Shown piece by piece: positions 7,963 to 16,537 of a stretch of 64,000 nucleotides of DNA (within the stretch, counting starts at the first letter, position 1; each line of letters begins with the position of its first letter). A program made the position numbers and the translations under genes. The notes under the pieces were generated by a model. It saw nothing but the letters and a program-made list of their open reading frames with translations, was not told the DNA's origin and made no database searches. The stretch spans positions 62,001 to 126,000 of the forward strand of contig JAUHWL010000001.1 in NCBI GenBank assembly GCA_030424545.1, read 5' to 3'. The DNA is from Bacteroidia bacterium. GTDB taxonomy: Bacteria; Bacteroidota; Bacteroidia; Flavobacteriales; Schleiferiaceae.

Positions 7963-9141
7963 CTATTTAACAATGATTTTGCCGTGTGCTCTCTTTTTGG
8001 CCTGTTTATCAAAAAGTTGGTAGAAGTAATTCCCGGCCGGCAATAACGCGGATAATTGTATTCTGTAATCCTCAGTACCCATTCGCTGTGGATTGGCTTC
8101 TTGTACTACTCTACCCATTACGTCTAGTAATAAGAATTGTGTATCATCTCCAAAACCATCTGCCGTAATATTTATTTGGCCGTTTTTTGCTGCTGGATTT
8201 GGAAAACAGTTGCTTTGAACCATATCAAATTCATTGATATTGGCAGTGCTTTGCCCATCAGCTTGCGGACGCCACTCTAAAGTATTGGCCATATTCCCGT
8301 TTAAATTGAGGGCAAAAACAGGGGCTCCAAATCCTACTGTATAAAATAACATGGCGCTATCTAGTTGCGTAGCGCCTTGGGTTACACCAAAAGCATTTAG
8401 CAATATTGCTGATGCTGGTTGGCCTCCAACAAAAAAACTATCTACTTCTGTTCGAAAAGATTGAATTTGCAAAACTTGGATTGATGAACTTGCTCCGCTC
8501 TGTGTTGGGATAATAATATCACCATAGCCTGTCACTACACGGTTGTCCGTATACGTCCGAACGCGTTTGCCCGGAGTTTTATTCAAACCTAGCGAAGCAA
8601 CAGAAAGCTCAAACTGAAAGGTTTCTTTTCTTGATTGTGTCCATTGATCTTGATACGTTGTTGGAAACTTAACTCGATCTACGCGACCTTGAAACGGCTC
8701 TACTCCTCCAACAAGATGGATGCTATCCGCAGATGATCCGGTTAATGCTTGCAAAGTCATGGTGGTGTCTTCTACATAATACCCCATTATAAACCAACCG
8801 TTCGCATCCACACTTTCATATTCTTGAAGCTTAAATTCAAACACCTGAAAACCAACTAAATGATTTTCCTTATTGATTGCATTTGCAAAATTTGGATCTG
8901 AAGTTGCATCAAAATAATCCCAATAATAACTCTTAGAATAAGTAAGCCCAGAAAAGTCCCATGTTTGGTTAGCTCCTGTTGCAGGTATGTTAATGTTTGT
9001 TTCTGCCGCATACCACACTGAGTCTGTAAAGCCAATGGGGCGATTAAACGCAGCTTCTGTAATTGTTATTTGAGCATCGCTAAAAATGCTCATGACAAAC
9101 ATTGTTACAATAAGCATCAAATTTTTTGTAATTTTTTTCAT
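7963..9141 (-). CDS. Secreted protein with T9SS type A C-terminal sorting domain
   Basis: A 392-residue exported protein of unknown function. A signal peptide (LMLIVTMFVMSIFSDAQ) is followed by about 280 residues with no family I recognise. The last 80 or so residues form a type IX sorting domain: it starts near SNCFPNPAAKNGQINI, contains LLDVMGRVV and ends HGKIIVK. Such domains direct cleavage and surface attachment or release by the type IX secretion system of Bacteroidota. It is monocistronic, with its own terminator. Confidence 0.9.
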   Translation of the reverse strand: MKKITKNLMLIVTMFVMSIFSDAQITITEAAFNRPIGFTDSVWYAAETNINIPATGANQTWDFSGLTYSKSYYWDYFDATSDPNFANAINKENHLVGFQVFEFKLQEYESVDANGWFIMGYYVEDTTMTLQALTGSSADSIHLVGGVEPFQGRVDRVKFPTTYQDQWTQSRKETFQFELSVASLGLNKTPGKRVRTYTDNRVVTGYGDIIIPTQSGASSSIQVLQIQSFRTEVDSFFVGGQPASAILLNAFGVTQGATQLDSAMLFYTVGFGAPVFALNLNGNMANTLEWRPQADGQSTANINEFDMVQSNCFPNPAAKNGQINITADGFGDDTQFLLLDVMGRVVQEANPQRMGTEDYRIQLSALLPAGNYFYQLFDKQAKKRAHGKIIVK

Positions 9142-9280
9142 CTTGAAATGGTTTTAAAATTGATTGCTCAAAGATGACATGATTGCTTCGTCTCGGCTGT
9201 CAATTTCCAATCAAATAGTATAAAAATTCAACCAAAACGAGCTTCTAAACCAGAAATATGGGCTGTTTTTTACAAGCGTG

Positions 9281-12061
9281 TTATTCGCGCAATAAACTAC
9301 CGGGTGTTTTACCAAAGGCTTCGCGAAAGCATTTTACGAAATATGGGGTGCTACTAAATCCTGTTAAATAAGCAACTTCTGAAACATTGCCTTCTTGGTT
9401 TTCTAACATGGTTAACGCCTTTTGCAAGCGCACATGCTGTATATACTTGTTTGTGCTAAGGCCGGTAAGCGCTTTTAGTTTTCTGTTGAGTTGAGTATTG
9501 CTTGCAGACATGGCTTGAGCAAACACATCTACATTAAACTCGCTATTGCCTAGGTTTTCGGTAATAATTAAAAAAGCTTTTTCTAAAAGGTGTTTGTCTA
9601 GCTGCGAAATTTCTTCGGCCGCAAAATTTTGTATTGGCGATGCCAGTATTTTTTTGCGCAAATGAGCCCGCAACTCTATTAATTTACGTACCCTAATTTC
9701 CAGCTCTTTGGCATCAAAAGGTTTGGTTAAATAGTCATCGGCACCAAATTCTAAGCCTTCTAGTTTTTCTTCTTGGCTGGCGCGAGCTGTTAGTAAAATA
9801 ATGGGGATGTGACTTGTGCGTTCATCCTGTTTTATAAAATCACAAAGCTCAAATCCATTTTTTTTGGGCATCATTACATCACTAATAACAATTGCGGGGT
9901 TGTATTTTAATGCTTGTTCAATGCCAAGTTCACCATCGGCCGCCTCTATTATATTGTAATCGCTGCCTAGTATCATTTTCATGTATTCACGTACATCGGT
10001 ATTGTCTTCAACCAATAAGAGTGTGGGCACTTTTTTAGTCACATTCTGTTTTGTTTCATTCTCATTCATCACTGGCCCCGGCAAATAAACCTGCTCTGCA
10101 TTACTCAACTTCTCATTTGCTTTTGTTTGTGCCAGATTAAGCTCAAAACGGCTAAAATGATTGCTGCCTTTTTTAAGAAAAATGGTAAACGTGCTTCCTT
10201 TACCCAGCTTGCTTGAAACACTAATTCTGCCTTGATGCTGTGCAACAATTTCTTTCACTAACGGAAGACCCAGTCCGCTGCCTTCAACATCACTAGCCAT
10301 GTGTGTTTTTACTTGAAAAAACCGCTCAAAAAGATGAGGCAGATCATCTTCTAAAATACCGCATCCAGAATCGCGCACACATATAGAAACCTCTCTTTCC
10401 TTCTCAATGAGCAATACAGAAACTTCTCCTTCTCGGGTAAATTTAAAGGCGTTACTCAGCAAATTAAGGATTAGTTTTTCCATGAGGTCTGCATCAAACC
10501 ATAGCAACAAATCTGGGTTTTGGCTGGCAAAATGAAGGCGAATATTTTGTTGTCTCGCCAATGATTCAAAAGACATAGTAGCCCCCTTTAGCAGCTTGGT
10601 TATGTTTTGTTGCTGCACCTGTAAATGTTGTTTTTCGCTTTCTAGCTTAGATAAATCTAACACTTGGTTTACATAAGCTAAAAGGCGGTGGGCATTTTTT
10701 AAGGCCACCTTCAGCAATTTTTCATCACGCGCATTGTTTGTTTTTTCTAACAACTGGTTTATGGGCCCCATAATTAAGGTAAGCGGTGTGCGAAATTCAT
10801 GCGAAATATTAGCAAAGAATGTAGATTTAATATGGTCTAGTTTTTCTATCCGCGCCTTTTCTTGTTGGATAAGGTTTACCTTTTCAAACAGGTTATAAAA
10901 CAGCAATAATGAAAATAAGAAAGTGCCTATCTGAAAGCTGTTTTTTGTAAATACACTCGAAGGAATAATTTTCTCTAGCGTTAAAATAAAAATAACTCCC
11001 GAGACAAATAAAATACCAAAGGCAACAACCAATCGCTGTGCCATGGCATCTTTTTTTGCTGCAACAATTGAGATGAGCGTAATACTGAAAATAGTCCAAA
11101 TTAAAATGAATAGATTATTAAGGCGCACACCTAAAAAATCTTGCCTTGTGAGCAGCATAAAAACGTGCGAAAAACAGGCAACAAAAAGTGTAAAACCCAC
11201 GTAAGCCGTAAACAACTTAGGTAAATAGCTGCGCAGTTTTACATAATTTACTGCAAATAAAAAGACGCTAAGTATAAGTAGAGAGATACTTATATGGTTC
11301 TGTATTTTAAAATACTCTGGGTTAGTAGCGCTCACAATTCCCCCTAGGACGCGACTGGTATTTAAAAAATAATACACAAAAGCCAGCTGGAGAAACGCAA
11401 AGTATATAAAGGTTTTGTCTTTAAAGAGAAAGTACGCAAACAAACCGAGCATTAAAAAAATAAACATTGCGCCTGCATATAAAAACTGAAACGTATTACG
11501 CTCTACAAAGGGTTTTATAATGCTTTTAGAAGAAGCAACTGTCAATTCATTGAGGTGCGATGCCAGAACTTCTTTTGAAAAAAAAACGGCATAGGCATAC
11601 GTTTGGCTTTTTGCTTCGCTTAACCAAATGGGGAATAAATTTATGTTAGATGGAAAAAACCTTTCTTGTAGCGGGGTGCTTTTTGATAAAAAAACGGTAT
11701 CGGTAGGCAGCCCATTCATGAGTGGGAAAACATAAATTGAGTCGGCTTCTGCGCAAAAACCCAAGTATCCGCTTTCTAGTTGATTTGTTTTATTTACCAA
11801 TGTTGCACGGCCAAATACCACAAGTGGAAATGGAATACTTTCATTTAAAGGCAATACGCGGAAAGCACTTTCTGATGTACGAAGAAGAGCCTCAATGGAA
11901 AAACGCTTTGTCGTATCAATAAACACTGGAACATTCTGCAAGAACATTCTTTGTTCTGCATTGTGTTCGGTAATCAACACTTTAAACCCACCCGAAGCAT
12001 GTGCCCTAAAGTTTATCAGACAAGAAAATACAAGGAGATAAAACGCAATGCTTTTGCTCAT
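9281..12061 (-). CDS. Hybrid two-component sensor: 7TM-DISM, histidine kinase, receiver, AraC output
   Basis: A 926-residue one-protein signalling pathway. Order: signal peptide, extracytoplasmic 7TMR-DISM-type sensor (about 25-185), seven membrane segments (about 190-395), HisKA with FANISHEFRTPL (phospho-His near 420), HATPase with N box NLLSNAFKF and G boxes DSGCGI and GSGLGLPLV, a receiver domain (LLVEDNTDVREYM, phospho-acceptor in VISDVMMP, Lys in LTKPF), and a C-terminal AraC helix-turn-helix (YLTGFSSTPYFVKCFREAFGKTP). Such fused sensors usually regulate nearby or nutrient genes. Here the target is not obvious, because the flanking genes are unrelated. Confidence 0.93.
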   Translation of the reverse strand: MSKSIAFYLLVFSCLINFRAHASGGFKVLITEHNAEQRMFLQNVPVFIDTTKRFSIEALLRTSESAFRVLPLNESIPFPLVVFGRATLVNKTNQLESGYLGFCAEADSIYVFPLMNGLPTDTVFLSKSTPLQERFFPSNINLFPIWLSEAKSQTYAYAVFFSKEVLASHLNELTVASSKSIIKPFVERNTFQFLYAGAMFIFLMLGLFAYFLFKDKTFIYFAFLQLAFVYYFLNTSRVLGGIVSATNPEYFKIQNHISISLLILSVFLFAVNYVKLRSYLPKLFTAYVGFTLFVACFSHVFMLLTRQDFLGVRLNNLFILIWTIFSITLISIVAAKKDAMAQRLVVAFGILFVSGVIFILTLEKIIPSSVFTKNSFQIGTFLFSLLLFYNLFEKVNLIQQEKARIEKLDHIKSTFFANISHEFRTPLTLIMGPINQLLEKTNNARDEKLLKVALKNAHRLLAYVNQVLDLSKLESEKQHLQVQQQNITKLLKGATMSFESLARQQNIRLHFASQNPDLLLWFDADLMEKLILNLLSNAFKFTREGEVSVLLIEKEREVSICVRDSGCGILEDDLPHLFERFFQVKTHMASDVEGSGLGLPLVKEIVAQHQGRISVSSKLGKGSTFTIFLKKGSNHFSRFELNLAQTKANEKLSNAEQVYLPGPVMNENETKQNVTKKVPTLLLVEDNTDVREYMKMILGSDYNIIEAADGELGIEQALKYNPAIVISDVMMPKKNGFELCDFIKQDERTSHIPIILLTARASQEEKLEGLEFGADDYLTKPFDAKELEIRVRKLIELRAHLRKKILASPIQNFAAEEISQLDKHLLEKAFLIITENLGNSEFNVDVFAQAMSASNTQLNRKLKALTGLSTNKYIQHVRLQKALTMLENQEGNVSEVAYLTGFSSTPYFVKCFREAFGKTPGSLLRE

Positions 12062-12239
12062 TTTTTGGGTTGGTTCTTCACGTTATAACGATTGACTAAA
12101 ATAAGCCGTTTTTAACCTTTGGCTAAGGCTTAAAACAGAGAGTTTGCCAAAGTGAGGGTTGGCTAATTATTTCCTCAATTCATGAATTATGAATCAAAAG
12201 ATAAATGGTGAAATAAATTGCGTGATCAACTAAATATAT

Positions 12240-12319
12240 CGCCCTGCTTTGCTACAAAAACCAATTTTAGGATCGGTATCATTCCCAAGTATTAAAAAGT
12301 TACTTTAAAACGCAGGGCG
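12240..12319. repeat. Inverted repeat in the gap after the sensor kinase gene
   Basis: CGCCCTGC (12240-12247) and GCAGGGCG (12312-12319) face each other across 64 bases in an otherwise A/T-rich gap. A further small hairpin (GAGGT to ACCTC, about 12330-12346) follows towards the minus-strand gene end at 12353. The core GCCCTGCGTTTT recurs near 60.4 kb. Function unknown. Confidence 0.4.
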
Positions 12320-12352
12320 TAAAGACTGAGAGGTTTAAAATACCTCGGGTTT

Positions 12353-12667
12353 TTAGTCCTTATTCGGATTGGGAACCTCAACCCATTTGTCTTTTATAAA
12401 TTCATAATATTTTTTTCTACCATACCACGTTCTCGTTGTGCGGTAATATTTCGTTGGTTTCCATGGAACAAACAATGAAGTATCTCGAAGTGCTCTAATA
12501 CAATTTATGTTTGGGCTCCAATAGTTTGCTCCAACGTTTGGTTCATCCACTTCAAACGAATCAATCAGTTCATTCATTATATACACGGCTAGCACATACT
12601 GACTTTTTTCATGAGTCACCATCACACTGAGAAATTTTTTTTTGATTTGCAGAAAAAGGAATAGCAC
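12353..12667 (-). CDS. C-terminal fragment of a frameshifted secreted protein
   Basis: A 104-codon frame whose sensible part starts around FLSVMVTHEKSQYVLAVYIMNELIDSF and ends VEVPNPNKD. It overlaps the previous frame by 59 bases and shows no ribosome-binding site or signal peptide of its own. The overlap contains nine consecutive A residues on the coding strand (12635-12643). With eight, the upstream frame would continue into this one as a single protein of about 210 residues. I read this as the broken or mis-sequenced second part of one gene. Family not recognised. Confidence 0.55.
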   Translation of the reverse strand: MLFLFLQIKKKFLSVMVTHEKSQYVLAVYIMNELIDSFEVDEPNVGANYWSPNINCIRALRDTSLFVPWKPTKYYRTTRTWYGRKKYYEFIKDKWVEVPNPNKD

Positions 12668-12989
12668 GCCTTAATTTCTGCAACGTAGAATCATTTCCTT
12701 CTACGGTCCAATTCGTTTCAACTGTCTTTTTTTCATACGCGTAATAGGTGATTTGTTTTCTTTTCAGATTGTACTCATGCTTAAAAAGCACAACACCGTA
12801 ATAAATATCTTCACCAGGATAATGACTAAAAAACACCAAAGTATCGTTGGTATTTACGGAGTCTTTAATCTCTAAAAAACGGCTTTCAACGGGCCCGCCA
12901 GGATTGATAAAATTCTGTGCATGGCCATAAAAACTTGCCAAAAAAACAATCCCAAAAGTGAGCACCATTCTAACCATATAAGTCTCCAT
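12609..12989 (-). CDS. N-terminal fragment of a frameshifted secreted protein
   Basis: A 126-codon frame starting METYMVRMVLTFGIVFLASFYGHAQ, a good signal peptide, followed by a mature region (NFINPGGPVESRFLEIKD onward) with no recognised domain. It ends abruptly (ISQCDGDS) just after an A9 run. Reading through with one A fewer joins it to the downstream frame. The start is three bases after the stop of a small membrane protein gene, so the two are probably co-transcribed. Confidence 0.6.
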   Translation of the reverse strand: METYMVRMVLTFGIVFLASFYGHAQNFINPGGPVESRFLEIKDSVNTNDTLVFFSHYPGEDIYYGVVLFKHEYNLKRKQITYYAYEKKTVETNWTVEGNDSTLQKLRRAIPFSANQKKISQCDGDS

Positions 12990-12992
12990 AAA

Positions 12993-13223
12993 TTATATCA
13001 GAACCCGATATGCTAAAAAGGTCAGCGGCAATGCGCTTATACCTATCCAAAGTAAACTTGGCAACAATGCTCTTCTAAAAATTATAATAATAGCGAACAC
13101 GTTTAAGCTAGATAGCAAAATACTGCCATAAAATATAAAAAGCGCAGATAAATCAACATAAGTAAAAAGCCATGTTCCGCGATAAAACGAAATGCTATAT
13201 TTTAAAAAACAGCCGAAAAACAC
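12993..13223 (-). CDS. Small hydrophobic membrane protein
   Basis: A 76-residue product made almost entirely of membrane-compatible residues, with two or three predicted helices (LSALFIFYGSILLSSLNVFAIIIIF and LLWIGISALPLTFLAYRVL). No family recognised. It abuts the downstream frameshifted secreted-protein gene, which argues for a real small operon. The ATG at 13223 is the first in frame; a shorter start is possible because the N-terminus has no clear ribosome-binding site. Confidence 0.5.
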   Translation of the reverse strand: MFFGCFLKYSISFYRGTWLFTYVDLSALFIFYGSILLSSLNVFAIIIIFRRALLPSLLWIGISALPLTFLAYRVLI

Positions 13224-13339
13224 GTGGCATTATTAAGTAGAGCTACTTTTTTACTCCAATGAAGGTTTTTGAAATAACGGATCATTTTGCTGAAAGTCAA
13301 AACAATTAGAAAATGCCAATACGCATTTGCTTATTATAT

Positions 13340-15433
13340 TTAATACGCCAGCATCTCCGCAATCTTTGTGCTTACTTTATCGGCATTCGGCAACATCGTT
13401 GCTTCTAGCGTGCTGTTTAGCGGGATAGCCGGTGTATCTATAGAGCCCATAAACATTACCGGTGCATCTAAATCCTCAAAACATTCTTCCTGAATTTTTC
13501 CGGCATACGCACGGCCAATGGTTGGTCCGTCTGGTTCTTCGGCCAGTACAATTATTTTACCGTGTGCGCGGGCGCGTTCAAAAACCAAGTCTTTGTCCCA
13601 CGGAATTAATGTGCGTAAATCCAACACTTCAACCTGACCTTTGTGCTGCTTGGCGGCATTGGTTGCCCAATAAACGCCCATGCCGTAGGTTACAATCAGT
13701 ACAGAATTGCCAGAATTAATTTGTGCTTCGTCTGCGGCAAGCGCGATGCGGCCTTTACCAAACGGTATCACATAATCCTCATCTGGCTCTATGGTTTTGG
13801 CAGCTTCGGTGCCTTTAATTTTACTCCAGTACAAACCTTTGTGCTCCAGCATCACCACCGGATTCGGGTCGTAATAGGCAGATTTCATCAAGCCTTTTAA
13901 ATCGGCACCGGTGCTTGGGTACGCCACTTTTATACCGCGAATATTGGTTACCACAGATTCTACAGAACTGCTGTGGAATGGTCCGCCAGAGCCGTAGGCG
14001 CCAATGGGCACACGTAAAATCATGCTCACGGGCCACTTGCCGTTGCTCAAATAATTGCTGCGCGAAACTTCGGTAAAAAGCTGATTTAAGCCCGGCCAGA
14101 TGTAATCGGCAAACTGGACTTCAACGATTGGTTTTAGGCCAACGGCACTCATCCCAACGGTGCTGCCCACAATAAACGCTTCTTGAATGGGCGTATTAAA
14201 TACACGGTCATCGCCAAAGGTTTGGGCTAGAGTTGCGGCTTCGCGAAAAACCCCGCCAATACGCGCGCCAACATCTTGTCCGTAAAGCAACGCTTCTGGG
14301 TGTTTGTGCATAATTTCTTTAATGGCAAAAAGGGCAGAATCGACCATCACGGTTTTCTCGCGGCCAGCTGGCTCACGTACTCCTTTTTCTTCGGTGATGG
14401 GCGTTGGCGCAAAATAGTGGTCCAACAAGTCTTCAGGACGAGGGTCTTCTGCTTTCAGTGCTTCGGCATAATCTGCGGCAACCGTGGCTACGGCTTGATT
14501 TTCCAAGTCTTTAATCTCGGCTTCCGGCACTCCGGCATCTACTAATTCTTGAATCAATTTTGGGTACGGATCGCGGCTGCGCGCTTCCGCCAATTCTTCT
14601 TTGTCGTGGCGATACATATCCATGCGCACACCACTTGTGTGGTGGTTTAACAACGGAACTTTGGCGTGCACCAAAAACGGCCTGCGTTCTTTTCGCACCA
14701 AACCAATCACTTCATTTAACGTGTTGTAGCTTTCGGTAAAAACAGAGCCATCTATGCTGCGGGTTTCTATTTTTTTAAATCCGAGGGCATATTCTGCCGC
14801 ATTCATGGCGCGGGTTTCTTCTTCGTTTGCGCTAATATCCCAGCCGTTGTCTTGCACCAAAAAGATAATGGGCAATTGCTTGAGTGCAGCCATTTGCATG
14901 GCTTCAGAGATTTCGCCTTCGGTCATGGCAGCATCGCCAATGCTACAAACCACAACGGGTTTTTCATCGCCAAAATCTTCGCCCAATTTGTGCAATTCTT
15001 TTAGCGCAATGCCCATAGCAACTCCGGTTGTCGGAATGGCCTGCATGCCCGTTGCCGAACTTTGGTGAGGGATTTTTGGCTTGTCGGCATCATTCAAACT
15101 CGGGTGAGCATAATACGTTCTTCCGCCAGAAAACGGATCATCACGCTTGGCCAACAATTGCAACATTAAATCATACGGGCGCATGCCAATTCCTAACAAC
15201 ATAGCATCGTCACGGTAATATGGTGCCACCCAATCTTGCGGTAACAATTGCATAGCTGTGGCCAATTGTATGGCTTCGTGACCGCGACTTGTAGCGTGCA
15301 CATATTTACCGGTTACCTCTTTTTTGGCTTCATAAAGTTCGGCCATAGCTTTGGCTTGTGCCATTAGCAAAAAGGCTTGTTTTAAAACTGAAATTTCTGA
15401 TTGATTTTGCACCGCAGCGTTGCTCATTTTCAT
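13340..15433 (-). CDS. 2-oxoacid dehydrogenase E1, fused alpha and beta subunits (branched-chain type)
   Basis: A 697-residue thiamine-diphosphate enzyme that decarboxylates a 2-oxoacid and passes the acyl group to a lipoyl-E2. The alpha half (about 1-330) has the TPP motif GDAAMTEG to QDNGWDIS. The beta half (about 360-697) has EAFIVGSTVGMSAVG, RVPIGAYGSGGPFHSSS and the C-terminal transketolase domain. The fusion is common in Bacteroidota, where it is annotated as 2-oxoisovalerate dehydrogenase E1. No E2 or E3 gene is adjacent, so partners must be elsewhere. A start two codons in (MSNAAVQ) is equally likely. Substrate is inferred from family. Confidence 0.88.
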   Translation of the reverse strand: MKMSNAAVQNQSEISVLKQAFLLMAQAKAMAELYEAKKEVTGKYVHATSRGHEAIQLATAMQLLPQDWVAPYYRDDAMLLGIGMRPYDLMLQLLAKRDDPFSGGRTYYAHPSLNDADKPKIPHQSSATGMQAIPTTGVAMGIALKELHKLGEDFGDEKPVVVCSIGDAAMTEGEISEAMQMAALKQLPIIFLVQDNGWDISANEEETRAMNAAEYALGFKKIETRSIDGSVFTESYNTLNEVIGLVRKERRPFLVHAKVPLLNHHTSGVRMDMYRHDKEELAEARSRDPYPKLIQELVDAGVPEAEIKDLENQAVATVAADYAEALKAEDPRPEDLLDHYFAPTPITEEKGVREPAGREKTVMVDSALFAIKEIMHKHPEALLYGQDVGARIGGVFREAATLAQTFGDDRVFNTPIQEAFIVGSTVGMSAVGLKPIVEVQFADYIWPGLNQLFTEVSRSNYLSNGKWPVSMILRVPIGAYGSGGPFHSSSVESVVTNIRGIKVAYPSTGADLKGLMKSAYYDPNPVVMLEHKGLYWSKIKGTEAAKTIEPDEDYVIPFGKGRIALAADEAQINSGNSVLIVTYGMGVYWATNAAKQHKGQVEVLDLRTLIPWDKDLVFERARAHGKIIVLAEEPDGPTIGRAYAGKIQEECFEDLDAPVMFMGSIDTPAIPLNSTLEATMLPNADKVSTKIAEMLAY

Positions 15434-15542
15434 TTTATTTTCTGGGTTGACAAATATCGTAAATCATGTTCAGCAGAAAAGATGATCTTATGTGATTATT
15501 TAACCTTTTGCTTTAAGCTCACTTTCAATGAATTAAACGCTT

Positions 15543-15563
15543 ATTTAGAATGATTTTCTAAAT
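15543..15563. promoter_or_regulatory. Fur-like palindrome, distal
   Basis: Arms ATTTAGAA and TTCTAAAT around five bases, about 70 bases before the chelatase-like gene. It resembles the A/T-rich inverted repeats bound by Fur/PerR-family metalloregulators. Regulator identity is inference. Confidence 0.45.
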
Positions 15564-15608
15564 TATTTTTTTGCTTGCTCAATTTTGTTCTTTAGCAGTT
15601 ATTTGCAA

Positions 15609-15625
15609 TTTAGAATCATTCTTAA
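15609..15625. promoter_or_regulatory. Fur-like palindrome, proximal
   Basis: TTTAGAAT-C-ATTCTTAA: the central AGAAT-C-ATTCT is a perfect repeat with a one-base spacer, the 7-1-7 style of Fur/PerR boxes. It ends nine bases before the ATG at 15635, a position where binding would block transcription or initiation. Confidence 0.5.
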
Positions 15626-15634
15626 TAGAGTAAA

Positions 15635-16534
15635 ATGAGAGTTATAAAAGCAGCCTTACTATCCCTTGTTGTTGCATTTACTGCATGTAAATCACCCGAA
15701 GCGGAAACCGCAACCAATGAAAAAAACATTGGTGTATTATTGGTTAATCATGGAAGCCATTCTGAAATGTGGCGAGATATGCTTGTTGACATTGAACACC
15801 AGGTAAAAGAAGAAATCTTGGCGAACGAAAAGATTTCGGGCATTAAAACTGCCTTTATGGAATACAACGAGCCTAGCATTGCTACGCGCTTAAAAGAGTT
15901 TGATGCCGAAGGGTTTGATGAAATTGTAATCGTTCCTATTTTCTTAACTGTTAGTTCGCACTACTCGCATGATATTCCTGTGATTTGTGGAATTAGTGCA
16001 GACATGAAGGTGCAGGAAGATTTGGCCAAAGAAAAAATTGAAGTATACAAACCAAAAGCGCGCGTAACCATTACGCCTCCGCTAGATTACACCACCATTT
16101 TAAAGAAAAATATAGAGCGCAGAGTTTCTGCCTTGAGCGAAAACAGCGCAAATGAAGGTGTACTTTTAGTTGCCTATGGCGATGCCGATTACAACCAACA
16201 ATGGGAAGAAATGGTGAGTGATATTGGCAAGTACCTAAAAGTAAAAACCGGCCACGAAAGCATTGCGTACGCTTGGTGTGGCCACTTGGTAAATTATTCT
16301 ACACAGCCAACCAAAGACGGCATTACCAAACTTTTTGAGTTGGAAGACAACGTAATTGTTGTGCCTCTTTTAGTGGCTAACGACCCCTATTTTCAAGACG
16401 AAATTATTCAAACAGCCGTAAACGAAGTGGCAGGCTCTAGCAAAGTAAAATACGTGCAAGACGCCATTTTACCAGACAAAAACATTAACACTTGGGTGGT
16501 TGACATCACAAATAAAACCGTTGAAACTCTGTAG
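15635..16534 (+). CDS. Lipoprotein with CbiX-like tetrapyrrole chelatase fold
   Basis: A 299-residue exported lipoprotein: the signal MRVIKAALLSLVVAFTAC ends in a lipobox with Cys18. The body looks like a two-domain CbiX/sirohydrochlorin chelatase. In the first half, VNHGS (His39) and SSHYSH (His109, His112) sit where class II chelatases carry their metal-binding histidines. The second half repeats the fold (GVLLVAYGDADYNQQW), but the histidine of HGS is replaced, giving YGD. Ordinary CbiX is cytoplasmic. A lipid-anchored copy suggests metal-tetrapyrrole chemistry or binding in the envelope. The next gene starts three bases later, and Fur-like sites lie upstream. Family assignment is fairly firm; role is inference. 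Confidence 0.8.
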   Translation: MRVIKAALLSLVVAFTACKSPEAETATNEKNIGVLLVNHGSHSEMWRDMLVDIEHQVKEEILANEKISGIKTAFMEYNEPSIATRLKEFDAEGFDEIVIVPIFLTVSSHYSHDIPVICGISADMKVQEDLAKEKIEVYKPKARVTITPPLDYTTILKKNIERRVSALSENSANEGVLLVAYGDADYNQQWEEMVSDIGKYLKVKTGHESIAYAWCGHLVNYSTQPTKDGITKLFELEDNVIVVPLLVANDPYFQDEIIQTAVNEVAGSSKVKYVQDAILPDKNINTWVVDITNKTVETL

Positions 16535-16537
16535 GCA

